64,000 nucleotides of DNA from an uncultured Bacteroidales bacterium (GTDB taxonomy: Bacteria > Bacteroidota > Bacteroidia > Bacteroidales > UBA932): contig UQYV01000010.1 of assembly GCA_900545245.1 (NCBI GenBank), positions 1-64,000 on the forward strand, given 5' to 3'. Of this stretch, positions 41,969 through 49,621 are shown piece by piece. The notes under the pieces were generated by a model, which was given only the letters and a program-made list of their open reading frames with translations, ran no database searches and had not been told where the DNA came from. Every line of letters begins with the position of its first letter. The stretch's first letter is position 1. The translations under genes and the position numbers were made by a program.

Positions 41969-42003
41969 GGGCTAAACCGACGATTTTTTCTTCGATTTAG
42001 CCC
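41969..42003 (-). terminator. Repeated-type terminator, copy 3
   Basis: Arms GGGCTAAACCGA/TCGATTTAGCCC with one mismatch, and the same loop as the copies at 35685 and 36451. It follows the stop codon of the DUF2723 gene. Confidence 0.8.
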
Positions 42004-42035
42004 AAGTTATATATCTGAAAAAATAAACTTAACTA

Positions 42036-45000
42036 TTATTCCTTGATGCCATAATCGGCACGGAGACGATCGAAACCTGCGTCGACGAGGGCTACAACAT
42101 CCTCGTCGCCGCTGTCTTTGGCTATGTCCTGAACCATAAGAACTATGCTGCGGGCACGTTCGAAGTCGTCCTTGGCGTAGTCGTAGAACTGGAAGAAGAA
42201 GTTGACGGACTGGAACATCTTGTCGAGGAAGCGAGTGGCAAGGTCTGAGGCCTTGTCCTTCTCTCCCAAGACATAGTAGAGGTTAATCATATCCATGACC
42301 ATCAGCTCGTTGGAGTATCCGAGATAGGAAATGTCCAGCGGGTAGTTCTTCTCCGGCACGCAGGCCTGGCACTTGTCGAGCATCTCCACGGCGCGCTCAG
42401 GATGGCCAGCCTTAACCATTTCCTTCGCAACGTTCACGAAAAGGGCACGCTGCGAGAGGACACCGCAGAAAGTGTAGAGGTGCTGGTTGTCGGCGTAGTA
42501 GTCCGGACGGCTGAGAGCGTCCCACTTATAGACATTTGTCATCATGTCGTAGAGCTTGTCCGGATCGGCAAACCCGACCTCCGAAGTGCGCTGGCGATTG
42601 CGGACAGGGACAAACTTGTAGGAGAATCCGTCATATTCAAGATAGTCCTTGATGCCCATATTGAGGTCACCGCCCATATTCAGGAGATGTATTGGCCTGT
42701 CCCACTGATAGTTCGAAAGCAGGTCGAGCATGAATAATTCCGGCTTGGAGATATAGTCCTTCTTCGATGACATCGTCAGCACTATATATTCCGGAATTTG
42801 AGACTCATATTTTTTGTCGAGTATGCCGTATTTGATGACATTTTCCTTATTCACCGGTACGACAAGCTTGCGCGAACAGATGTAATCGACCATTTTTCCC
42901 GACGAAAGCGGAACCTTTGCGGACGGATGGCGGAAGACGCGCATCACGTCGGAAAGGAGTAGAGCGCTGTCGCGTGTGTCGTAGATGTGAACGAAATCGT
43001 TGGTGCCGTAGAGGTACTGGCGCGGGCCGACGCTCAAATCGAGCGGGGCTGACTTGTTGCAGGCCCATTTCATCTGGTCTATGTGCCAGTCGGTTCCGAG
43101 CAGTGAGGTGTTCACTATACGCACGTCAGGACGGCATTCTTCGACCTCCTGAGCATACCAGAGAGGGAAGGTGTCGTTGTCGCCGTGGGTTATCAGGATG
43201 CCGTTCTCACCGCAGGAATTGAGATAGTTGTAGGCCATCTCCACAGCGGTGCGACGGTTGCTTCTGTCGTGGTCGTCCCAGTTCTCTGCTCCCATCAGGG
43301 CAGGCACGCCGAGACAGACAAGTGTCACGGCCGCGGAAACTGCGACTCCGGCAGTCTCTGAAGAGGCTTTCTTCTTTGCGAGCAGTTCCTCAATCCAAGT
43401 GTAAATCGCGAGCACGGCAAAGCCAATCCAAATTGCAAAAGCGTAGAATGAGCCGGCATAGGCATAGTCCCTTTCACGCACCTGGAAAGGCGGCTGATTG
43501 AGGTAAATCACAATCGCGATTCCCGTCATAAAGAACAGCAGGAACGTGACCCAACAGCCCCGCTTGTCCCTCGCGAACTGGGAAAACAGTCCGAGAAGCC
43601 CCAAAAGCAGAGGCAGCATATAGTAGTGGTTCTTGCCTTTGTTCTCCTTGAGATAGTCAGGTGCATCGCTCTGGTCGCCGAGCCGTATTTCGTCTATGAA
43701 CGGGATACCGCTTTCCCAGTTACCCTCGAAAATCTCTCCCGGGCTCGGGCTGTGAACGTCGTTCTGGCGACCGGCGAAGTTCCACATGAAGTAGCGCCAG
43801 TACATCCAGTTCAGCTGATAGTCAAAAAAGAAACTGAGGTTTTCGCCCATTGTCGGCTTGCGGTAGTGTCCGCCTGCCTTGCCTCCGTTCTTCATATAAG
43901 AGCCGTAGAACTGCTTGTAACGGTCATCGACGCCGTTTCCGCTGTTCCACATGCGCGGAAAAAGCATCTTGTCGCCGCCCTCATAGACGATGTTTCCGAA
44001 TGACGGAGCTTTGATGTATTTTCCGTCCATCGGCGCCCAATACCAATCGTCTTCGATATAATAGTCCGAGTCGAAATACTGTCCGTAGATGAGCGGCGTG
44101 CTTCCATACTGTTCGCGGCTGAGGTAGCGGCAAAGGGTGAAAGGATTATCGGGCTGGTATTCGTTGGTCGGCGTGTGTGCGCATGAACGGATAATCACAA
44201 TCGAGAACACGGAAAATCCCACAACGATGGTCGTGAAGCACAGCAACAGCGTGTTGAGAAACGCCTTCTGCTTCTTCATTGTCACGAAAAGGCCCCAAAA
44301 ACATAGCGCAAAGAGCAACACAACGAAGAAAACAGCTCCGGAATTGTACGGCAGATGGAACGTGTTCACGAAGAACAGGTCGAAATAGGCCGCAATCTTC
44401 GGAAGGTAAGGTATTATCACAAAGAGAATAAGGGCCAGAATCACGCACGAGAGCGCAAAGATTCCAACGAGTTGGCGGAATGTATATCCCTTATCCTCAC
44501 GCTTCCTATAATAATAGAGGAACACGAGGCACGGTATCGTCAGCAGGTTCAGCAGGTGTACGCCTATCGAGAGGCCCATCAGGAAGCAAATCAGCACAAT
44601 CCAGCGGTCCGCGTAAGGCTCGTCCGCCTGTTCATACCATTTGGTCATCGCCCAGAACACGATTGCCGTAAAGAGCGAGGACATCGCATAGACCTCACCT
44701 TCCACTGCGGAGAACCAGAATGTGTCGGAGAAACAGTATGCGAGCGCTCCAACGGCTCCGCTTCCGTATATGGCAATGGCTCTACCTATGGAATATTTCC
44801 CGTCCTCACCGGGCTTGACGATGCGTTTGGCGAGAAAGACGATGGTGAGATAGAGAAAAAATATCGTCAATGCGGAGCATATCGCACTCATCGAATTGAC
44901 TGCCACCGCCGCATGCATTTTGTCCGTGAACATTGTGCAAAAACGCGCAATCAACTGAAACACAGGGTTTCCCGGCGGATGTCCGACTTCAAGTTTATAT

Positions 45001-45134
45001 GACGAGGCGATGAACTCTCCGCAGTCCCAAAATGATGCGGTGGGCTCGATTGTGAGAAGGTATGTAACGGCAGAAATCAAAAAAACGACTGCCGAGGTCA
45101 CATAATTCCAAAGATTGAATCTTTTTTTATCCAT
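42036..45134 (-). CDS. DUF2723 membrane protein, putative protein O-mannosyltransferase
   Basis: A 1032-residue membrane protein with about a dozen hydrophobic segments in the first 600 residues and a soluble C-terminal region with helical TPR-like character (about 800-1030). The start (YLLTIEPTASFWDCGEFIASS, then LEVGHPPGNPVFQLI) is diagnostic of DUF2723: a luminal Asp/Glu pair near the first membrane helix as in GT-C enzymes. Members in Bacteroidota are proposed to transfer sugars to secreted proteins from polyprenyl donors. The acceptor is unknown. It is a single gene with its own promoter. Confidence 0.88.
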   Translation of the reverse strand: MDKKRFNLWNYVTSAVVFLISAVTYLLTIEPTASFWDCGEFIASSYKLEVGHPPGNPVFQLIARFCTMFTDKMHAAVAVNSMSAICSALTIFFLYLTIVFLAKRIVKPGEDGKYSIGRAIAIYGSGAVGALAYCFSDTFWFSAVEGEVYAMSSLFTAIVFWAMTKWYEQADEPYADRWIVLICFLMGLSIGVHLLNLLTIPCLVFLYYYRKREDKGYTFRQLVGIFALSCVILALILFVIIPYLPKIAAYFDLFFVNTFHLPYNSGAVFFVVLLFALCFWGLFVTMKKQKAFLNTLLLCFTTIVVGFSVFSIVIIRSCAHTPTNEYQPDNPFTLCRYLSREQYGSTPLIYGQYFDSDYYIEDDWYWAPMDGKYIKAPSFGNIVYEGGDKMLFPRMWNSGNGVDDRYKQFYGSYMKNGGKAGGHYRKPTMGENLSFFFDYQLNWMYWRYFMWNFAGRQNDVHSPSPGEIFEGNWESGIPFIDEIRLGDQSDAPDYLKENKGKNHYYMLPLLLGLLGLFSQFARDKRGCWVTFLLFFMTGIAIVIYLNQPPFQVRERDYAYAGSFYAFAIWIGFAVLAIYTWIEELLAKKKASSETAGVAVSAAVTLVCLGVPALMGAENWDDHDRSNRRTAVEMAYNYLNSCGENGILITHGDNDTFPLWYAQEVEECRPDVRIVNTSLLGTDWHIDQMKWACNKSAPLDLSVGPRQYLYGTNDFVHIYDTRDSALLLSDVMRVFRHPSAKVPLSSGKMVDYICSRKLVVPVNKENVIKYGILDKKYESQIPEYIVLTMSSKKDYISKPELFMLDLLSNYQWDRPIHLLNMGGDLNMGIKDYLEYDGFSYKFVPVRNRQRTSEVGFADPDKLYDMMTNVYKWDALSRPDYYADNQHLYTFCGVLSQRALFVNVAKEMVKAGHPERAVEMLDKCQACVPEKNYPLDISYLGYSNELMVMDMINLYYVLGEKDKASDLATRFLDKMFQSVNFFFQFYDYAKDDFERARSIVLMVQDIAKDSGDEDVVALVDAGFDRLRADYGIKE

Positions 45135-45154
45135 TTTATTTGTCGAATAACCCG

Positions 45155-45187
45155 CAAAGATACAAATAGATTGGTAATATTTGCAAA
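45155..45187 (-). promoter_or_regulatory. Promoter of the DUF2723 gene
   Basis: Minus-strand TTTG (45187-45184), 21 bases, TATCTTTG (45162-45155). It lies 20 bases upstream of the start codon. Confidence 0.65.
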
Positions 45188-45195
45188 AAGATATA

Positions 45196-45543
45196 TCAGT
45201 TTCCCCGTTTGGCGTTATAGCCGGCGGATTTCAGGAGTTCCGTCACCCTGTCTCGGAAATCGCCTTGAATCACAATCTCTCCATCCTTTGCGCTGCCGCC
45301 GACGCCGCATTTGACTTTGAGCATCTTTCCAAGCTCCTTCAAGTCGTCCTCATTTCCGACAAATCCGGTTACGAGTGTAACCTGCTTTCCGGCGCGTCCC
45401 TTGCGGTCAATTTTCACCACAAGTTTCTGCTTCGAAGGTTCAAGTGTTTCAGCCTCAGGCTCCTCCTCTGTCTGATATTGAAAGTCCGGGTTAGTCGAGA
45501 AGACCACCCCAAGTCTGCTTTTCCAATCGTTGTCCACTGCCAT
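45196..45543 (-). CDS. SUI1/YciH family translation factor
   Basis: A 115-residue protein with a eukaryotic eIF1-like SUI1 domain over residues 38-113 (VKIDRKGRAGKQVTLVTGF, KELGKMLKVKCGVGGSAKDG, IQGDFRDRV). YciH-type bacterial members influence start-codon selection. The N-terminal 35 residues are acidic and unstructured. A divergent TATATTTG box (45622-45615 on the minus strand) lies about 70 bases upstream. Confidence 0.9.
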   Translation of the reverse strand: MAVDNDWKSRLGVVFSTNPDFQYQTEEEPEAETLEPSKQKLVVKIDRKGRAGKQVTLVTGFVGNEDDLKELGKMLKVKCGVGGSAKDGEIVIQGDFRDRVTELLKSAGYNAKRGN

Positions 45544-45670
45544 AATCCAATAATAGTCAAATATTCACAAACTTCCGCCGCGACAGCCACATACCCATCG
45601 CCCGCTTCATCTTGCAAATATAACCAAATCTATCCGTAACCTTATCCTTTTATTTTCAGCGCATATTTAT

Positions 45671-45678
45671 TATTTTTG
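45671..45678 (+). promoter_or_regulatory. -7 box of the DUF4271-hemD-rnpA operon
   Basis: TATTTTTG fits TAnnTTTG, 113 bases before the DUF4271 start. The leader contains GACCGG/CCGGC-type short inverted repeats. No clean TTTG element is found upstream. Confidence 0.45.
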
Positions 45679-45791
45679 CACGACAAAGCCCGGTTTCGAG
45701 AATCCTTTTGGACTGACCGGATGGAAAGACCGGCTGAAAGGACATGGAGGAAAGGCCTGGCTCAAGGAAAAGAATTGAAAATCATATTATT

Positions 45792-46427
45792 ATGGATGCA
45801 GAACAGATTACTTTGACGATCGCTACGGGCGTGTCGATTCTCATTTTTCTGCCGGCACTCCCACGTTTTGTCAACCTGTTCAGCCAACTATGGTCAAGTC
45901 TGTTCCGGACCGGCACTTGCATTCGCATAGAAGACAGCAGGAAAGTCCAGCGCAGCCGCGACATTGTTTTCTGGGCGAGCGTTCCGGGCCTCATGACGAT
46001 TGTCTGGCATTGCGGTCTCTATGCACCGGAATGGCTCGAAGCCCTGCCTCCACAGTTCCATCTCCCGTGCGTTGCGGGAGTTATGCTCGGTTATTTCCTT
46101 CTGTGTATCACGCTCGGCCATATAGTTTTGCAAAGAAGACTCAGAACAAAAGTCTACGAGGCAGCGACCGGATGCCCAAAGAATTTCTGGATTCTGCTTG
46201 CGTTCACACTGTTTGTCGCAACCATACCGCTAAAATCATCCGGAATCGGCAACAATGTGTCTGTAATTGTAATGTACTGTATTACAGGCCTGTTATATTT
46301 CATCTTTTTAATACGAAGATTTCAAATTTTTGCTTCCGATAGCAATTATTTGACAGCAATTTTGTACCTTTGCGCCCTTGAAATTCTGCCGACAGCATTG
46401 TTTGTGACCTCGGCATTGATTTTTTAA
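45792..46427 (+). CDS. DUF4271 membrane protein
   Basis: A 211-residue protein with six or seven hydrophobic segments. I start at ATG 45792, since the upstream 16 codons are polar and unlike the family. The C-terminal YFIFLIRRFQIFASDSNY followed by LYLCALEILPTAL is the DUF4271 hallmark. This family almost always precedes hemD in Bacteroidota, as here (4-base gap). Its function is not known. Confidence 0.82.
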   Translation: MDAEQITLTIATGVSILIFLPALPRFVNLFSQLWSSLFRTGTCIRIEDSRKVQRSRDIVFWASVPGLMTIVWHCGLYAPEWLEALPPQFHLPCVAGVMLGYFLLCITLGHIVLQRRLRTKVYEAATGCPKNFWILLAFTLFVATIPLKSSGIGNNVSVIVMYCITGLLYFIFLIRRFQIFASDSNYLTAILYLCALEILPTALFVTSALIF

Positions 46428-46431
46428 AGAT

Positions 46432-47175
46432 ATGAGCGCAAAAAATATTCTCATCTCACAGAAGCAGCCGCAGACGGCCTCTCCATACGATGCACTTGCA
46501 GAAAAATTCGGAGTCAAGTTCGAATTTCTTCCGTTTTTTCAGATGGAGCCTCTTACTTCCCGCGAGTTCAGGACACAGAAAATCAACATATCCGACTACA
46601 CGGCCATTGTGTTCTCGGCAAGGACGACCATTGACGCGTTTTTTCAACTTTGTGACGAACTCCGAGTCAAGATTCCCGAGACGATGAAATATTTCTGCAC
46701 CACGGAAATCGTAGCCAACTACCTCCAGAAGCACATCGTCTACCGCAAGAGAAAGATTTTCTTCGGAGACGGGAAACCGGAGTCGGTGATGAATCTCATC
46801 GGACCGAAGCACAAGGGCGAGAAATTCCTCATAACGACCAGCGACTCAACCGGTAAGGATGCCATAACAAAGCTGTTCGAGGCCACCAAATTTGACTTTA
46901 CTACAGGAGTATTCGTCAAGTCGGTACCGCAGGACCTCACGGCTGTCGACCTTCACAAGTACGACGTAATTGTCGTGTTCAATGCAGCTGACGTCAAGTC
47001 ACTCTATGCCAACTTTCCGGAGTTCAAGCAGGAGAACATCAAGTTCATAACCTACGGACGCTCAGTTGTGAAGGCAATGGAAGAGGCGGGTCTAAAGATT
47101 GAAATTTCCGCCCCGACTCCAGAAATCCCTTCCGTATCAAAGGCTCTTGAGAACTACCTCGTCAACGAAGAATAA
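46432..47175 (+). CDS. hemD: Uroporphyrinogen-III synthase
   Basis: HemD cyclises hydroxymethylbilane to uroporphyrinogen III in heme/siroheme synthesis. The 247-residue, two-lobed protein shows FSARTTIDAFF near residue 62, LITTSDSTGKDAI near 133 and VVFNAADVKSLY near 182. The family is poorly conserved, but the DUF4271 neighbour and the domain pattern agree. The rnpA gene starts 13 bases downstream. Confidence 0.85.
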   Translation: MSAKNILISQKQPQTASPYDALAEKFGVKFEFLPFFQMEPLTSREFRTQKINISDYTAIVFSARTTIDAFFQLCDELRVKIPETMKYFCTTEIVANYLQKHIVYRKRKIFFGDGKPESVMNLIGPKHKGEKFLITTSDSTGKDAITKLFEATKFDFTTGVFVKSVPQDLTAVDLHKYDVIVVFNAADVKSLYANFPEFKQENIKFITYGRSVVKAMEEAGLKIEISAPTPEIPSVSKALENYLVNEE

Positions 47176-47188
47176 GCCACTGACAGAT

Positions 47189-47566
47189 ATGACGGATGCC
47201 GCACCCCTCACTTTCTCCAAGGAGGAAAGGATTTGTGGCGAGAAGAGCGTGTCGCATCTTCTTGCCAAGGGACATTACGGAGCAGGGGGCTCATTCCGTT
47301 TCTGCTGCACCGGCAACGACAAGGGATTCTCGAGGATAATGATCTCTGTCCCAAAGAAGATGTTCAAGAGAGCGGTGAAGCGCAACCTGATGAAGCGCCG
47401 CATCCGCGAGGCCTATCGCCATCAGAAAGACCTTGTCAAGGACACCCCTGTCGACATTCTTCTCATCTACAACAGTAAGGAACTTATTCCCTACTCCGAC
47501 GTATTCACCCAAGTCGGAAACATTCTCAGGCGGGTTTCTGCAAAATACACGTCCAAAAAGCAATAA
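47189..47566 (+). CDS. rnpA: Ribonuclease P protein component
   Basis: The basic protein subunit that helps the catalytic RNA mature tRNA 5' ends. At 125 residues from ATG 47189 it has the family RNR signature as KRAVKRNLMKRRIREAYR near residue 62 and the FSRIMISVPKK block. The open frame continues 30 codons upstream, but that part overlaps hemD. It is unusual in being separated by 6 kb from rpmH, its common neighbour elsewhere, and convergent with yidD rather than followed by it. Confidence 0.93.
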   Translation: MTDAAPLTFSKEERICGEKSVSHLLAKGHYGAGGSFRFCCTGNDKGFSRIMISVPKKMFKRAVKRNLMKRRIREAYRHQKDLVKDTPVDILLIYNSKELIPYSDVFTQVGNILRRVSAKYTSKKQ

Positions 47567-47620
47567 TAAGGAGTGTAACTACTACACAGAAGATCTCAGC
47601 CATCTCAGAGGGGCAGTTAT

Positions 47621-47674
47621 ACAAAAAATATCGGAGAAAAATGAGAGACTTCATTTTCCTCCGATATTTTTTGT
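47621..47674. terminator. Long bidirectional terminator between rnpA and yidD
   Basis: 24-base arms starting ACAAAAAATATCGGAG, with a single mismatch and a 6-base loop. A-rich and T-rich ends allow termination in both directions. It separates the convergent rnpA and yidD. The rest of the gap to 47834 shows no gene. Confidence 0.85.
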
Positions 47675-47834
47675 GGCGCGTTTTAGAGATTGGATTTGCA
47701 CATATAGGAGAACGCCACAAAACAAATAGTTTTCTGGTTGCAAATGTCGCCCATTCCAATCTCTTAAGGGTTGTAAATCCCGTTGTTTTAACTGTTGTTT
47801 TTGTTGTATTACAGGCTACACAATCTTCCAAAGC

Positions 47835-48098
47835 CTATGGTACCGGGTCATACCCACTCCCGCCCCAAGGATTGCAGCGAAGAATTCTCCACACAGTAAG
47901 AGCCAGTCCCTTGAACGGCCCATGCTTCCGGAAAGCCTGCAAAGCATACTCCGAACACGTCGGAGTGAACCGGCAAACCGGAGGTTTCAGAGGCGATATG
48001 CAGACCCGATAGAACTTGATGAGCCAAATGAACGGAGCGATGGCAACTTTCCTTGCCACTGCTTTGCACTTTCTCAGTCTGTCATGTTTCGAAGCCAT
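47835..48098 (-). CDS. yidD: Membrane protein insertion efficiency factor YidD
   Basis: An 87-residue protein with the full YidD signature: FYRVCISPLKPPVCRFTPTC, SEYALQAFRKHGPFKGL and RILRCNPWGGSGYDPVP. YidD assists YidC in inserting inner-membrane proteins. Its 5' side abuts the long family 1 repeat (copy E). Confidence 0.95.
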   Translation of the reverse strand: MASKHDRLRKCKAVARKVAIAPFIWLIKFYRVCISPLKPPVCRFTPTCSEYALQAFRKHGPFKGLALTVWRILRCNPWGGSGYDPVP

Positions 48099-48129
48099 CC
48101 AAAAATCTCTTTTATTTCACAAAATTAAG

Positions 48130-48350
48130 AAATCTTCAAAAAATAACCTGCATCATCTTTCTCATTCTTTTCGGTCTATATTTCGATTTCATCGCCCTTT
48201 TCTACGTTCGGCATAGCCCAAGCAAGCTTGGCTCTGCTCTCACTTATCGAAAAGATTCTTTTCTCATCAGTCGTGTACCTCCAGTACACTCCTTCTTCCA
48301 AAAGAAATCTATCCTCGAAAATAATTGACAAATCTGAAGCAGTTTATTCT
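48130..48350 (-). repeat. Family 1 hairpin repeat, copy E (with about 75-base insert)
   Basis: Stem GTGTAC (48273-48278), loop CTCCA, GTACAC (48284-48289). Both flanks match copy D, but about 75 extra bases (roughly 48181-48258) split them, carrying their own stem CCAAG/CTTGG. It fills the divergent gap between yidD and the radical SAM gene. Confidence 0.75.
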
Positions 48351-48361
48351 TTTCATATTTC

Positions 48362-48369
48362 TAAATTTG
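48362..48369 (+). promoter_or_regulatory. -7 box of the TIGR01212 gene
   Basis: TAAATTTG fits TAnnTTTG, 24 bases before ATG 48394. This supports that start over the ATG at 48325. Confidence 0.5.
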
Positions 48370-48393
48370 CAGAAAAATATCCCAAAAGACGAA

Positions 48394-49491
48394 ATGGACG
48401 AAGACGAAAGAATATTGCCGGACGGATTGTTTGCTCCCGGGCGACGCTACAGCGCCTACGTCGACTTTTTCCGCCAACGCTACGGTGCGAGGCTTCAGAA
48501 AGTCGTGATTGACGCTGGCTTCACCTGCCCGAACCGTGACGGCAGTGCGGGTTTGGGAGGCTGTACTTTCTGTGACAATGCAGCCTTTCATCCGTCCTAT
48601 AGTTGTGCCCAAAAGACAATCTCGGAACAAATAGACGAGGGCATTGTCTTTCATCGGGGACGCTATCGCAACACAGCGGCGTATCTCGCTTATTTTCAAG
48701 CCTATTCCAACACTTACGCCAGTCTCGGGCGCTTGAAGGAGCTCTACCTCGCGGCGCTGGCGCATCCCTCTGTTGTCGGGATTGTCATCGGGACGAGACC
48801 TGACTGTGTTGATGAGGCGAAGTTGGACTTTCTTCAGGCACTCGCCTCGGGGAAGGTGCTTGAGGGCTGGCAGCGGGAGATTGTCCGTGGGGGAGATTCT
48901 GTGACGGCAGCATATTCTGTGCATAATGACTCTGACAAGATTGGGGCAGGAACCGGTTGTGATTCTGCCACTCTTGTGTTGGATGCACCGGTCGTGATTG
49001 TGGAATATGGAATCGAGTCCTGCTACGATGCGACCCTGCGTCGGGTGAATCGCGGGCATGATTTTGCGACGGCGCGGCGGGCGGTTGAGATGACGGCTGC
49101 ACGCGGACTGGACTGCGGGGCGCATTTTATTTTGGGCCTTCCGGGGGAGAGCCGCGAGATGATGCTTGAGGAGTGCGGAATGATAAATGCCCTGCCTCTC
49201 ACGACAGTCAAGTTCCACCAACTCCAGATTGTCCGAGGCACCGCTATGGAACGTGAATATGCCGCTCACCCGGAGGATTTTCTTCGCTTCTCTCTCGATG
49301 GCTACATTGACTTTTTCACTGATATGCTCGAACGCCTTCGCCCGACACTGTGCATCGAGCGCTTCGCCGGTGAAGTGCCGCCCCGTTTCGTGAACGAAAG
49401 TCCTTGGGGACTCATCCGCAATGTTGAACTTCTTCGTCTCCTTGAAAGCCGGCTCGAAGAACGCCGCACCTGGCAGGGACGGCTCTATTAG
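48394..49491 (+). CDS. Radical SAM protein, TIGR01212 family
   Basis: A 365-residue enzyme. Cluster-binding cysteines lie in GFTCPNRDGSAGLGGCTFC near residues 45-63, the long-spaced pattern of TIGR01212 (YhcC-like) proteins; EYGIES near 205 and FILGLPGES near 250 follow the family. The reaction is not known with certainty. Start at 48394 fits the -7 box and the usual N-terminus. Confidence 0.87.
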   Translation: MDEDERILPDGLFAPGRRYSAYVDFFRQRYGARLQKVVIDAGFTCPNRDGSAGLGGCTFCDNAAFHPSYSCAQKTISEQIDEGIVFHRGRYRNTAAYLAYFQAYSNTYASLGRLKELYLAALAHPSVVGIVIGTRPDCVDEAKLDFLQALASGKVLEGWQREIVRGGDSVTAAYSVHNDSDKIGAGTGCDSATLVLDAPVVIVEYGIESCYDATLRRVNRGHDFATARRAVEMTAARGLDCGAHFILGLPGESREMMLEECGMINALPLTTVKFHQLQIVRGTAMEREYAAHPEDFLRFSLDGYIDFFTDMLERLRPTLCIERFAGEVPPRFVNESPWGLIRNVELLRLLESRLEERRTWQGRLY

Positions 49492-49549
49492 GATGTTTTT
49501 TCGCTGCACGAAAAAAGTGAAAATATGCTGAATGTCGTGAAACTTTGCG

Positions 49550-49557
49550 TATCTTTG
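49550..49557 (+). promoter_or_regulatory. -7 box of polA
   Basis: TATCTTTG fits TAnnTTTG, 65 bases before the polA start. The upstream TTTG element is not clear. Confidence 0.45.
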
Positions 49558-49621
49558 GGTTTCAAATGAATGCGCGGGGCTGCCGATGGCGGTTTGCGGG
49601 CATTGAAATGAAACCGGAATC

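Noticed and set aside
47573..47587. GTGTA/TACAC hairpin after rnpA as a sixth family 1 copy
   Set aside because: Only the short stem and AAGGA are shared and none of the longer flanks, so chance is likely.
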